This document shows positions 17,470-25,951 of a DNA stretch of 64,000 nucleotides, in pieces (within the stretch, counting starts at the first letter, position 1; each line of letters begins with the position of its first letter). Source of the DNA: an uncultured Eubacteriales bacterium (GTDB lineage Bacteria; Bacillota; Clostridia; Oscillospirales; Oscillospiraceae). The DNA lies in NCBI GenBank assembly GCA_900317425.1, contig ONGR01000008.1, forward strand, positions 1 through 64,000, read 5' to 3'. The translations under genes were made by a program, and so were the position numbers. The notes beneath the pieces were generated by a model that was given only the letters and a program-made list of their open reading frames with translations, was not told the origin of the DNA and did no database searches.

Positions 17470-18300
17470 ATGTCAGTTTTTACATCCATTCTGCTGGGAC
17501 TGATCCAGGGTATCGCGGAGTTTCTGCCCATTTCCAGCTCCGGCCATTTGGCCATCGCCCAGAATCTGCTGGGCCTGAACGCGGAGATCCCGGAGTTTTT
17601 TGACGTGCTGCTCCATCTGGGCACGCTTCTGGCGGTATTCGTGGCCTATTGGCAGGATATCAAGGACATGGTGCGGGAGTTCTTCAGCGGCGTGAGCGAC
17701 ATTGCTCACCACAGAACGCCCACCCCGGTACCCCCGGCCCGCCGGCTGATCCTGCTGATCATCATCGGCACACTGCCCCTGTTTGCGGTGCTGCCCATCC
17801 ACAAGAAGGTCCAGGGACTGTCCAACAGCATGGGCTTCATCGGCGGAGCGCTGATCGTCACCGGCTTTTTGCTGTTCGCCTGCGATTTGATCCGCAAGGG
17901 CCGCAAGGACGAGCGCACCGCCACCTGGCTGGACGCCGTGATCGTGGGTGTGGGCCAGGCCATTGCCACCATGCCCGGCATCTCCCGCTCCGGCATGACC
18001 ATCACCGCCGGCTGCTTCACCGGCTTTGAGCGCCGTTTCGCCGTGCGCTTTGCCTTCCTGCTGTCCATCCCCGCGGTGCTGGGCGCCAATATCCTGAGCC
18101 TGAAGGACGCTCTGGAGGTCGGCATCGACTGGAGCCAGGTGCCGGTGTATCTGGTGGGCGTGATCGTGGCAGCGGTGACGGGCTACCTGTGCATCCGCCT
18201 GCTGAAGATGATCGCCGATAAGGGCCGCTTCGGATCCTTCGCCTATTACTGCTGGGCCGTGGGCGTGGTGACCCTGGTGATCGGCACCATCAACCGTTAG
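17470..18300 (+). CDS. uppP: Undecaprenyl-diphosphatase (BacA/UppP)
   Basis: 276 residues from the ATG with AGGAG upstream. Conserved GLIQGIAEFLPISSSGHL at the N-terminus and the second motif MPGISRSGMTI; about eight membrane segments. It recycles undecaprenyl diphosphate to the lipid carrier for peptidoglycan synthesis and confers basal bacitracin resistance. The next gene begins 12 bases later. Confidence 0.95.
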   Translation: MSVFTSILLGLIQGIAEFLPISSSGHLAIAQNLLGLNAEIPEFFDVLLHLGTLLAVFVAYWQDIKDMVREFFSGVSDIAHHRTPTPVPPARRLILLIIIGTLPLFAVLPIHKKVQGLSNSMGFIGGALIVTGFLLFACDLIRKGRKDERTATWLDAVIVGVGQAIATMPGISRSGMTITAGCFTGFERRFAVRFAFLLSIPAVLGANILSLKDALEVGIDWSQVPVYLVGVIVAAVTGYLCIRLLKMIADKGRFGSFAYYCWAVGVVTLVIGTINR

Positions 18301-18312
18301 GTGAGGAAACGT

Positions 18313-20856
18313 ATGGCAACGAAACAGAAGAAAAGCAATACAAGCAAAAAGGGCAAACCGGCGCCCCGAAAGAGGAGTGCGCCGCCTCCCAAGCCGGCCT
18401 ATAACGCCGCCGCACGGCTGGTGGGCGGGCTGATCTGCCTGCTGCTGGCCCTGTGTGTGCTGGTCAGCTACTTCCGGGCGGACGCCCTGTTCCTGGCCTT
18501 CTTTGCCAAGCTGCTCAAGGGCCTTTTCGGCTACGGCTACTACCTGGCCATGGTGGTGCTGGCGGCTGTGGGCATCATCCAGATCGGCCACGGCGGCCGC
18601 CCGGTGGCCCTGCGGACTACCTGCGCGCTGCTGCTGGTGCCCCTGCTGGGCAGCCTGCTGCACCTGCTGCTCAGCCATGCCGGCTATACCCCCGGCGTGG
18701 ACATGGTCAAGTCCCTGTGGGCCGATGGCCAGGCGGTGATCGGCGGCGGCCTGGTGTCCGGCGCCATCGCCGTGGGACTGAAGGCGGTGTTCGGCAAGGT
18801 CATCTCCGCCATCATCCTGATCGTGCTGCTGCTGGCTGCCCTGATGGGCGCGGCCCACCTGACGCTGGCGGATGTGCAGTCCGCCATCCGGGAGCGGGAG
18901 CAATATGACGAGGACGAGGATGAGGACGAGATCCCCGATCAGATCCCCGTATCCCCCCGCCAGAGGGCCATTGAGTCCGGGCCGCGGCGTCCCCGCCGCC
19001 CGGTGATCGACTTCCCGCTGGATGATGAGACTCAGCCTCTGCCGGAGAAGAAACCGGCCGAGCCTGTGGTCACGGAGCTGGATCCTCCCGAGAAGAAGAG
19101 CTTCTTTACCCGCAAGAGCGCGGAGGTCCGCACCCCCGCCGAGGTGCTGGATCCCACCCAGGCACAGCAGGAGGACAAGCCCCCCGTGGAGGAGAAGAAG
19201 CCCCGCCGCCGGAAGGAGAAGGAGATCTCTCCGGAGGATGTGGCCGCCGCCACCGAACAGGTGACCAAGGAGATCGAGGAGAAGCAGAACACCGAGGAGG
19301 AGACGTATCAGTATCCCCCCATCACGCTTCTGGATGAGAACAACACCAACAACGTCACCGAGGTGGGTGCCGAGCTGCGCAACAACTCCCGCCGTCTGGC
19401 GGAGACCCTGCGCTCCTTCGGCGTGGACGCCACCGCCGGCGAGGTGGTCCACGGGCCCAGCGTGACCCGGTACGAGTTCACCCTGGACCAGGGCGTAAAG
19501 CTCAGCAAGATCACCAATCTGTCCGACGATATCGCCCTGGCCCTGGGCGCCAGCGGCGTCCGCATCGCCCCCATCCCCAACAAGATCTCCGTGGTGGGCA
19601 TCGAGGTGCCCAACAAGGCCGTGACAGCCGTCCGCATCCGGGACGTCATCGAATCCCGGACCTTCACGGAGCATAAGTCCCGGGTGGCCTTCTCCGTAGG
19701 CAAGGATATCGGCGGCAACAACATCGTGGGCGACATCTCCCGTCTGCCCCACGTGCTGATCGCCGGCACCACCGGCTCCGGTAAGTCCGTCTGCACCAAC
19801 TCGCTGATCATCAGCCTGCTGTATAAGTCCACGCCCGACGAGGTGCGGTTCATCATGGTGGACCCCAAGATGGTGGAGCTGGCCCCCTACAACGGCATCC
19901 CCCATCTGCTGATCCCGGTGGTCACCGATCCCAAGAAGGCCGCCGGCGCCTTGCAGTGGGCGGTGTTCGAGATGATGAAGCGCTACAAGATCTTCTCCGA
20001 GAAGGGCGTGAAGGATCTGGCGGGCTTCAATGCCCTGGCCGAGACCGACCCGGAGCTGAAGAAGCTGCCCACCGTGGTGGTGGTCATCGACGAGCTGGCC
20101 GACCTGATGCTGGTGGCGGCCAAGGAGGTGGAGGAATCCATCTGCCGCGTGGCCCAGATGGGCCGTGCCGCCGGCATGCACCTGGTGATCGCCACCCAGC
20201 GACCCTCCGCCGACGTGATCACCGGATTGATGAAGGCCAATATCCCCAGCCGCATCGCCTTCGCGGTGGCCTCCTCTCTGGAGAGCCGCATCATTCTGGA
20301 CACCACCGGCGCCGAGAAGCTGGTGGGCAAGGGCGACATGCTGTACTTCCCCCTGGGTATGCAGAAGCCCCTGCGGGTGCAGGGCTGCTTCATCACCCCG
20401 GAGGAGATTGAGCGTGTGGTGGCCTTCGTGAAGCAGAGCGGCGAGGCCAACTACGACCAGGGCGTCATCGACCAGATCGACGCCGCCATCAAGAAGGACG
20501 AGAAGGGCAAGGGCAGCAGTGCCGCCGCCGAGGAGGACGCCGCCGACGGTGACGGCGACGAGCTGCTGCCCGCCGCCGTGGACGTGGTGCTGGAGGTGGG
20601 ACAGGCCTCTGTCTCCATGCTGCAGCGCCGGCTGAAGCTGGGCTATTCCCGCGCCGCCCGTCTGGTGGACCAGATGGAGGAGCGGGGCATCGTAGGCCCC
20701 TTCGAGGGCTCCAAGCCCCGCCAGCTGCTGATCACCAAGGCACAGTGGCAGGAGATGCAGATGAAGAACAGCGGCGTGCAGGAGGAGCCGGAGCCGGAGA
20801 TCGACCGCTACGGCACCATCCGCGACGTGTTCGAGAGCCACGACGCGCTGGATTGA
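18313..20856 (+). CDS. ftsK: FtsK/SpoIIIE-family DNA translocase
   Basis: 847 residues. A GTG at 18301 is in frame, but GGTGAGG sits correctly for the ATG at 18313. After a basic start, four membrane segments (about 35-175) are followed by an acidic and charged linker (about 200-330), the motor domain (Walker A GTTGSGKS at about 484-491, Walker B VVVIDELADLM) and a C-terminal winged-helix gamma domain (AVDVVLEVGQASVSMLQRRLKLGYSRAARLVDQME) that reads oriented KOPS/SRS sequences. It pumps chromosomal DNA across the closing septum in division or sporulation. Whether it is the FtsK or SpoIIIE role cannot be decided. Confidence 0.95.
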   Translation: MATKQKKSNTSKKGKPAPRKRSAPPPKPAYNAAARLVGGLICLLLALCVLVSYFRADALFLAFFAKLLKGLFGYGYYLAMVVLAAVGIIQIGHGGRPVALRTTCALLLVPLLGSLLHLLLSHAGYTPGVDMVKSLWADGQAVIGGGLVSGAIAVGLKAVFGKVISAIILIVLLLAALMGAAHLTLADVQSAIREREQYDEDEDEDEIPDQIPVSPRQRAIESGPRRPRRPVIDFPLDDETQPLPEKKPAEPVVTELDPPEKKSFFTRKSAEVRTPAEVLDPTQAQQEDKPPVEEKKPRRRKEKEISPEDVAAATEQVTKEIEEKQNTEEETYQYPPITLLDENNTNNVTEVGAELRNNSRRLAETLRSFGVDATAGEVVHGPSVTRYEFTLDQGVKLSKITNLSDDIALALGASGVRIAPIPNKISVVGIEVPNKAVTAVRIRDVIESRTFTEHKSRVAFSVGKDIGGNNIVGDISRLPHVLIAGTTGSGKSVCTNSLIISLLYKSTPDEVRFIMVDPKMVELAPYNGIPHLLIPVVTDPKKAAGALQWAVFEMMKRYKIFSEKGVKDLAGFNALAETDPELKKLPTVVVVIDELADLMLVAAKEVEESICRVAQMGRAAGMHLVIATQRPSADVITGLMKANIPSRIAFAVASSLESRIILDTTGAEKLVGKGDMLYFPLGMQKPLRVQGCFITPEEIERVVAFVKQSGEANYDQGVIDQIDAAIKKDEKGKGSSAAAEEDAADGDGDELLPAAVDVVLEVGQASVSMLQRRLKLGYSRAARLVDQMEERGIVGPFEGSKPRQLLITKAQWQEMQMKNSGVQEEPEPEIDRYGTIRDVFESHDALD

Positions 20857-20877
20857 GAAAAAGACACAATAGACGCG

Positions 20878-20915
20878 CAAGAGCCGCGGTACCAACGGTA
20901 CCGCGGCTCTTTTTA
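20878..20915 (+). terminator. Strong terminator after ftsK
   Basis: AGAGCCGCGGTACC and its complement form a 14-bp stem around AAC, followed by a T-run. It separates ftsK from the convergent M56 peptidase gene. Confidence 0.9.
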
Positions 20916-20921
20916 TATGGG

Positions 20922-23006
20922 TCAATCCTTTGGTTTGAAACCGCCCCAGGAGGCAAGATCCTGCCCCTTTTCCGAGAGGAAGATAGCGTCATCCCGGAGA
21001 GAGATGTCAAAGAAGTGTTCCTCGCCGTCCTGGGTCACGCCCTTGACCACCAGCTTGCCGTTCCGATGGACAAAGGAGAGATTGTACCAGTCGGTGTGAA
21101 AAATGTTGGCGTACTCCAGTTGGCTGTCCGCCTGAGCGGCCATGGTGAAGGTGAAGAGACCAGAGGTTGGGCCCATGCCTAGGGTGCAGTACTCCTCGAT
21201 GCCGTCGCCGTCAATGTCGTATCGCTCGGCGCCGTAGAAGTCGTCGAAGCGGAAGCCGTTGGAGACAGGGTAGAGTGTGGACAGTGTCAGGGTATGATCC
21301 TCCAATTCGAACTGCAGCGGTGCGGTGTTGTTGATCACCGCCAGGCAATAGTCCACCGCCGTGACCTTGCCGTCCTCGGTCACCGGGAGGGCCGATACGT
21401 TCACCTCGGTGCTCCGGGGGTTGGCGATATTGGGGGCGTGCCAGGCCAGATGGAAGGAGTCGGACCGGGGGCTGCCGTCCGTATCCAGGTCCTGGGGCGT
21501 CCAGACCGCCGTCTGGCCCGGCGAGAGCCGGACGGTGCCGGCGATGGTGCTGCCGCCGTTGCCGCTTGACATGATGTATTCGGGCAGGGTGCCAACGTCG
21601 AAGGCGCCGGAGGTGTAGCTGAGATCCAGGTCGTCGTAGAAGAACGCCGCATGGATGGTCAGCGCGGCCTGGGGCTTGCCGTCCTCATAGGGGCAGCGCC
21701 ACACCAGGGGCGTGTCGGGCAGCACCTGCCGCAGGAACGCCTCCAGCTCGGGGGAGTGGATCCAGGTCTGCTGATGCCGAAATGTCAGCAGTACGTACCC
21801 GGAACGGGACAGGGAGGCTGTCCCCAGGGACAGGGAAGCCCACCCCTTGGGGAAGTAGAGGCTCCAGCCGTTGGGATTTCCCACCTGTGCGCCGCCGTCG
21901 GTCAGTTGATTTTCCGACAGGCCGTTCAGCAGGGACGCCAGCTCCTTGCGCTGGCCATCGGACAAGGGGGTATTGTAGGAGGTGATGCCGGATTGATTGT
22001 AGCTGACCATGATCTCGCTGCCGATGAGATTGCCGGAGCGGCGGGTGCGGAGCCACTGTTCCCCGGTTTTCACCGGTGGATCGGTGAGGAAGCATACAGC
22101 GGTGACGATCAGAGCAATGGCGGCGATCACGGCTACCCAGAAGGCGGGCTTTCGGTAGCGGAGGACGTTCCTGATGCGCCCGCCCACGCCGGTCTCACCA
22201 AAGGCCACCGGGCAGGGTGCCACGGACCGGCGGGGCGAAGCACAGCGGAGCAGGGCGCTGGAATAGCGTTTGCGGCCCTCAGTATCCAGCTGGCGGATGA
22301 CCCGCTCGTCGCAGGCGTATTCCAGATCCCGGCAGAAGAGGAAGTAGGCCACCCACAGCAGGGGGTGGAACCAGTGGACGGCCAGCAGCAAGAACGCCAG
22401 CACCTTCCACACATGGTCGCCCCGGGCGATATGGGCCCGCTCGTGGGCCTCTACCTGCTGGAGCGTCTCCTCATCCAGGCGGAAGGGGAGATAGATCCGG
22501 GGACGGAACAAGCCCAGCACAAAGGGGGAGTCCACCCACTCGCTCTGCCACAGATTGTCCCGCAGCCGCACGGCGGTGCGAAGGTGGGAGCGCATGTGGA
22601 GATACGTGCCCAGACAGTAGAGCAGCAGGACAGCCATACCCGTCAGCCAGATCACAGACAGCACGTCCGTGACCTGAATGGCCGTGCCGGCGGGGGCGGT
22701 GACGCCCTCAAAGTAGTGACTCTGCATATAGTCGGAGACCTGGCTGTTCACCGCCGGGATCCCGGTCTGGACCACCGGATGACCGGCTTGGACGGTCTCC
22801 GGGACCACCGCCTGGGTGGTGGGCAACAGGCTGGCCGGACTCTCAATGGAGAAGGGCAGCAAAAGCCGCACCGCCACGGCGGCCCACAGCAGACAGTGGA
22901 CGGACCGGGGTGCCCGGCGCAGCAGCTGCCGCAGGATGATGACCGCCAGCACCAGCCACCCGGCGGTGACGGCCCGATTCACAAAGCCGAGAAAGATCGT
23001 GTTCAT
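20922..23006 (-). CDS. BlaR1/MecR1-like M56 membrane metallopeptidase with a long extracellular C-terminus
   Basis: 694 residues from the ATG at 23006, which has a well spaced GAGGAGGGG; a GTG two codons earlier is too close to that site. Four membrane segments lie within the first about 320 residues. The zinc motif HERAH is at about 185-189 in an EAHERAHIARGDH context, with a downstream DLEYACDERVIRQL typical of M56. BlaR1 proteins sense a ligand outside and cleave the BlaI repressor inside. The 370-residue C-terminal region lacks a recognisable penicillin-binding SxxK-type sensor domain and contains a DxDxDG-like stretch (YDIDGDGIEEY). The repressor gene lies immediately upstream and shares the promoter. 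No beta-lactamase gene is nearby. Confidence 0.85.
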   Translation of the reverse strand: MNTIFLGFVNRAVTAGWLVLAVIILRQLLRRAPRSVHCLLWAAVAVRLLLPFSIESPASLLPTTQAVVPETVQAGHPVVQTGIPAVNSQVSDYMQSHYFEGVTAPAGTAIQVTDVLSVIWLTGMAVLLLYCLGTYLHMRSHLRTAVRLRDNLWQSEWVDSPFVLGLFRPRIYLPFRLDEETLQQVEAHERAHIARGDHVWKVLAFLLLAVHWFHPLLWVAYFLFCRDLEYACDERVIRQLDTEGRKRYSSALLRCASPRRSVAPCPVAFGETGVGGRIRNVLRYRKPAFWVAVIAAIALIVTAVCFLTDPPVKTGEQWLRTRRSGNLIGSEIMVSYNQSGITSYNTPLSDGQRKELASLLNGLSENQLTDGGAQVGNPNGWSLYFPKGWASLSLGTASLSRSGYVLLTFRHQQTWIHSPELEAFLRQVLPDTPLVWRCPYEDGKPQAALTIHAAFFYDDLDLSYTSGAFDVGTLPEYIMSSGNGGSTIAGTVRLSPGQTAVWTPQDLDTDGSPRSDSFHLAWHAPNIANPRSTEVNVSALPVTEDGKVTAVDYCLAVINNTAPLQFELEDHTLTLSTLYPVSNGFRFDDFYGAERYDIDGDGIEEYCTLGMGPTSGLFTFTMAAQADSQLEYANIFHTDWYNLSFVHRNGKLVVKGVTQDGEEHFFDISLRDDAIFLSEKGQDLASWGGFKPKD

Positions 23007-23008
23007 GT

Positions 23009-23371
23009 TCACCCCTCCTCGTAGGCGTCGATCATCCGCCGCAGGGCGGCGATATCCTCCTCGCTGAGCTTTTCCCGGCGGGTAAAGGCCGCCACGAAGG
23101 CGGGCAGGGAACCCTCAAAGGTCTTCTCCACCAGCTCGTCGATCTCGGCGGATTGGACCTCCTCCTTACTGACCAGAGACGTCACCACGGCATGCTCGTT
23201 TTTCAACACACCCCTCTCCGCCAGACGGCGGATCACCGTGTAGGTGGTGGCCTTGGACCAGCCCAGCTTCTCCTTGCACAGGCGGACCAGCTCCGTGCTG
23301 TTCACCGGCTCATGCTCCCACAGGATGAGGCAGAACCGGTATTCGCTCTCAAAGATCTTCGGTGCAGCCAT
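23009..23371 (-). CDS. BlaI/MecI/CopY-family repressor
   Basis: 120 residues from the ATG at 23371 (GGAAAGGAG upstream; an in-frame TTG two codons earlier is less well placed). A winged helix covers residues 1-70 (SEYRFCLILWEHEPVNSTELVRLCKEKLGWSKATTYTVIRRL) and the C-terminal helices dimerise. BlaI proteins bind short dyads and are removed by proteolysis by their M56 partner, encoded next to it: this gene's stop lies three bases before the peptidase ATG. Two dyads lie in its promoter, so autoregulation is likely. The closest known relatives control beta-lactamase, PBP2a or copper export; the target here may be only this operon, or also the neighbouring lysis genes. Confidence 0.9.
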   Translation of the reverse strand: MAAPKIFESEYRFCLILWEHEPVNSTELVRLCKEKLGWSKATTYTVIRRLAERGVLKNEHAVVTSLVSKEEVQSAEIDELVEKTFEGSLPAFVAAFTRREKLSEEDIAALRRMIDAYEEG

Positions 23372-23394
23372 AGGCAACTCCTTTCCTCAAAAAG

Positions 23395-23453
23395 GTTGAA
23401 ACCATTAAACCTCTTGCTGCGTTGAGTTTAACAGATTAAACCTCTCCTGTCAA
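23395..23453 (-). promoter_or_regulatory. Promoter with two BlaI-type operators
   Basis: On the minus strand a consensus -35 TTGACA (23448-23453) is followed after 17 bases by -10 TAAACT (23425-23430). A perfect 16-base dyad of the form GTTTAAnnnnTTAAAC (23426-23441) covers the spacer and -10. A second, slightly imperfect 16-base dyad (23395-23410) lies 31 bases downstream, between the likely transcription start and the ATG. Spacing of about three helical turns would place two dimers on the same DNA face. Confidence 0.85.
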
Positions 23454-23556
23454 CAGGGAAAGAGAAAATTTTTCGCTGTTGCCGGAAACGGGGCAACGGC
23501 GGATCAACAAATCCCCCTTTTCACGCTATTTACAGAGGGGAAAGGAGGTGAGAGCA

Positions 23557-23862
23557 ATGGACAAGCTGATGATCCTGTCGCAGATCTGCTCCTGTGTCAC
23601 CGGCATTGCGGCGGCGGTGCTGCTGCTGGTGAGGCCGGTGCGGGACTGGGTCACCGGGGCCAACCGGCTGCGGGAGGGACAGAAGAGCCTGCTGCGCAGC
23701 AGCATGCTGCGGACCTATTACCGCAACCGGGAGAGCAAGACTATCCGGCAGTATGAATTTGAGAATTTCCACCTGGAGTATCGGGCCTACAAGGCGCTGA
23801 AGGGCAACTCCTTTATCGACAGGATCTGGGAGGAGGTGCGCCGGTGGTCGGTGGTCTCGTAA
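23557..23862 (+). CDS. Small membrane-anchored protein in a lysis-like cassette
   Basis: 101 residues from the ATG at 23557, which follows an almost perfect AAAGGAGGTGA. One N-terminal hydrophobic segment (LMILSQICSCVTGIAAAVLLLV) is followed by a basic, helix-forming cytoplasmic part rich in Arg and aromatic residues. It is not recognised as a named family. Its position directly before a holin and a lysozyme suggests a phage-derived accessory lysis or anchoring protein. Confidence 0.7.
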   Translation: MDKLMILSQICSCVTGIAAAVLLLVRPVRDWVTGANRLREGQKSLLRSSMLRTYYRNRESKTIRQYEFENFHLEYRAYKALKGNSFIDRIWEEVRRWSVVS

Positions 23863-23954
23863 CAGGCACCGGGGAGGCGGCCGGGGCATATGGTGAGAAT
23901 GGGGCGGTACACAAAAGAAAACCCGCCGCAGGGCGGGGGAGAGGAAGGAAGCAT

Positions 23955-24203
23955 ATGAGCAAGAAGTGGTTTCGCGCGGCGGCTATCCGCGCTGTCAGGA
24001 CCGTGGCCCAGGCGGCGGTATCTCTGATCGGTGTGGGCGCCGTGATGAGTGACGTGGATTGGCTGACGGTGGCCAGCGCATCGCTGCTGGCGGGGATTCT
24101 GTCCCTGTTGACCAGCGTGGCGGGCCTGCCGGAGGTGGACGAAGGAGATACGGGGACAGAAGACAGAGGAGGTGTGTTCCCCGGTGAAAACGTTTGGCAT
24201 TGA
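23955..24203 (+). CDS. Phage r1t-type holin
   Basis: 82 residues from the ATG with AGGAAGG upstream. The sequence RAAAIRAVRTVAQAAVSLIGVGAV..VDWLTVASASLLAGILSLLTSVAGLP has the two hydrophobic segments and the layout of the r1t/Hol family. Holins make membrane holes that let an endolysin reach the peptidoglycan. It overlaps the lysozyme start by 20 bases. No structural phage genes are around it. Confidence 0.8.
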   Translation: MSKKWFRAAAIRAVRTVAQAAVSLIGVGAVMSDVDWLTVASASLLAGILSLLTSVAGLPEVDEGDTGTEDRGGVFPGENVWH

Positions 24204-25080
24204 TATCTCCCGCTGGCAGGGGGATTTCAATTTGAAAAAGGCCGTGTCCGAGGGGGTGAAGTTCGTCATCCTCAAGGGCGGCGGCGGAGACGACGGGCTG
24301 TACGTGGACGGCAGATTTGCCGACAACTACCGCAAGGCCAAGGCCCTGGGCCTGCCGGTGGGCTGCTACTGGTTCAGCAGGGCACTGACAGAGGAGGAGG
24401 CCGAAAAAGAGGCGGCCTATTTCTATGACAACGTCTGCAAGGGCCGGCAGTTTGAGCTGCCGGTCTATATGGACGTGGAGAACCGGACGCAGCTGGCGGT
24501 GGGCAAACGGAAACTGACGGATATCGTAAAAACATGGTGCCGGGAGCTGGAAAAGCACGGAATGATGCCGGGAATTTACAGCTCTCTGTCGTATTTTTCC
24601 ACCTATTTTTACGACAGCGAGCTGACGGCTTACCCCCACTGGGTGGCGTCCTGGAGCAGATCGTGCTCTTACCGGCCGGAGAGCTGCTTCGGCATGTGGC
24701 AGTTCGGCGGGGAGACCAATCTCATCCGCAGCAACAAGGTGGCCGGTGTGGTCTGTGATCAGGACTATATGCTCATCGACTACCCTGCCCTCATCAAAAA
24801 AGCGGGAAAGAACGGCTTTGCGCCGGCAGGTGATCAGCATACGCCCGCCCCGGCAAAGGAGGTGTGTCAGGTGAGCGTACCCATTCTGCGCCAGGGCAGC
24901 CGCAGCGGCTACGTGAGGACGCTGCAGATCCTGCTCAACGCCTATAACGGCGCCAGGCTGGAGACGGACGGCATCTTCGGCCCCGCCACCGACAGGGCGG
25001 TGCGGGCCTACCAGAGCAGCCGCGGTCTGGCGGTGGACGGCATCGTAGGCGCCGCCACCTGGGCCAGATTGCTGAAATAG
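24184..25080 (+). CDS. GH25 lysozyme with C-terminal peptidoglycan-binding domain
   Basis: 298 residues from a GTG at 24184 (GAGGAGGT about ten bases upstream; an earlier in-frame GTG at 24172 overlaps that site). The GH25 domain (about 1-195) has FGIDISRWQGDF and the catalytic YMDVEN, and a PG_binding_1 domain occupies about 225-298 (LRQGSRSGYVRTLQILLN..DGIFGPATDRAVRAYQ). No signal peptide is present, so export depends on the holin encoded before it. It cleaves the MurNAc-GlcNAc bond. Either a prophage remnant or a domesticated lysis or secretion device. Confidence 0.88.
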   Translation: MKTFGIDISRWQGDFNLKKAVSEGVKFVILKGGGGDDGLYVDGRFADNYRKAKALGLPVGCYWFSRALTEEEAEKEAAYFYDNVCKGRQFELPVYMDVENRTQLAVGKRKLTDIVKTWCRELEKHGMMPGIYSSLSYFSTYFYDSELTAYPHWVASWSRSCSYRPESCFGMWQFGGETNLIRSNKVAGVVCDQDYMLIDYPALIKKAGKNGFAPAGDQHTPAPAKEVCQVSVPILRQGSRSGYVRTLQILLNAYNGARLETDGIFGPATDRAVRAYQSSRGLAVDGIVGAATWARLLK

Positions 25081-25093
25081 GGCAAGAAAGGCC

Positions 25094-25130
25094 GATCCCC
25101 CGGAGAGAACTCTCTCCGGGGGATTTTTCG
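25094..25130 (+). terminator. Terminator after the lysozyme gene
   Basis: GATCCCCCGGAGAG pairs with CTCTCCGGGGGAT and is followed by TTTTT. Confidence 0.9.
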
Positions 25131-25159
25131 TGCCTGACAAGATTTGGACGAGTTTTTCG

Positions 25160-25212
25160 TATAATTAGACGAGGAAAAAACCGTTCCTAATTTGTCGAAT
25201 CTGCTGTATAAT
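25160..25212 (+). promoter_or_regulatory. Candidate promoter region for hypB operon
   Basis: Two consensus -10 TATAAT boxes are seen at 25160-25165 and 25207-25212. Neither has a convincing -35, so the true start is uncertain. Confidence 0.4.
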
Positions 25213-25273
25213 AAATTAGAATATGGGCCAATAGGGCCGTTGGCAGGAATATGCCGCATGAGGAGGAACGCCT

Positions 25274-25951
25274 ATGGAAAAAGTACGCGTCATTGAGATC
25301 AAGGAGAGCATCTTTGCCGACAACGACCGGGAGGCCGATCGTGTCCGCGCGGAGCTGAAGGGGGAGAGGACCTTCCTCATGAACCTGATGAGCTCCCCCG
25401 GCGCCGGTAAGACCACCACCTTGATGAGCACCATCGCCCGGCTGAAGGATCGCCTGCGGATCGGCGTCATGGAGGCGGATATCGATTCCGCGGTGGATGC
25501 GGAGACCATTGCCACCACCGGCGTCAAGAGCATCCAGCTCCATACCGGCGGCATGTGCCATCTGGACGCCGGCATGACGGAGCAGGGCCTGAAGGAGATC
25601 GGCACCGAGGATCTGGATCTGGTGGTGCTGGAGAACGTGGGCAACCTGGTGTGCCCGGCGGAGTTCGACACCGGCGCCGTGAAGAACGTGATGATCCTCT
25701 CCGTGCCGGAGGGCCACGACAAGCCCCTGAAGTACCCCCTGATCTTCACCGTGTGTGACGTACTGCTGATCAACAAGATCGACGTGCTGCCCTACTTCGA
25801 CTTTGATCTGGAGAAGGTGGAGGAGTACGCCCACATGCGCAACCCCAATCTCAAAATCTTCCCCATCTGCGCCAAGACCGGCGAGGGGATGGACGCCTGG
25901 TGCGACTGGCTGGAGCAGCAGGTGCGTGACTGGAACAAGGAGGACAAGTAA
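25274..25951 (+). CDS. hypB: Hydrogenase nickel incorporation GTPase HypB
   Basis: 225 residues. Walker A SPGAGKTT at 41-48, the metal-site region HTGGMCHLDAGM, LENVGNLVCPAEFDTG and the G4 motif NKID are all visible. HypB is a GTPase that delivers nickel to metalloenzymes, classically [NiFe] hydrogenase, with HypA. There is no N-terminal His-rich metal store. GAGGAGGAACGCCT precedes the ATG. It forms an operon with the next two genes (zero-base spacing to the following one). No hypC-F or [NiFe] hydrogenase genes are in the window. Confidence 0.95.
   Translation: MEKVRVIEIKESIFADNDREADRVRAELKGERTFLMNLMSSPGAGKTTTLMSTIARLKDRLRIGVMEADIDSAVDAETIATTGVKSIQLHTGGMCHLDAGMTEQGLKEIGTEDLDLVVLENVGNLVCPAEFDTGAVKNVMILSVPEGHDKPLKYPLIFTVCDVLLINKIDVLPYFDFDLEKVEEYAHMRNPNLKIFPICAKTGEGMDAWCDWLEQQVRDWNKEDK

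Noticed and set aside
17473-20925. A 1150-residue minus-strand open frame across uppP and ftsK
   Set aside because: Low-complexity His/Gln/Gly-rich shadow of the two real genes on the plus strand.
23890-23958. A 22-codon frame starting at ATG 23890 whose stop overlaps the holin start
   Set aside because: Too short and Gly/Pro-rich to support; the coupling could be chance.
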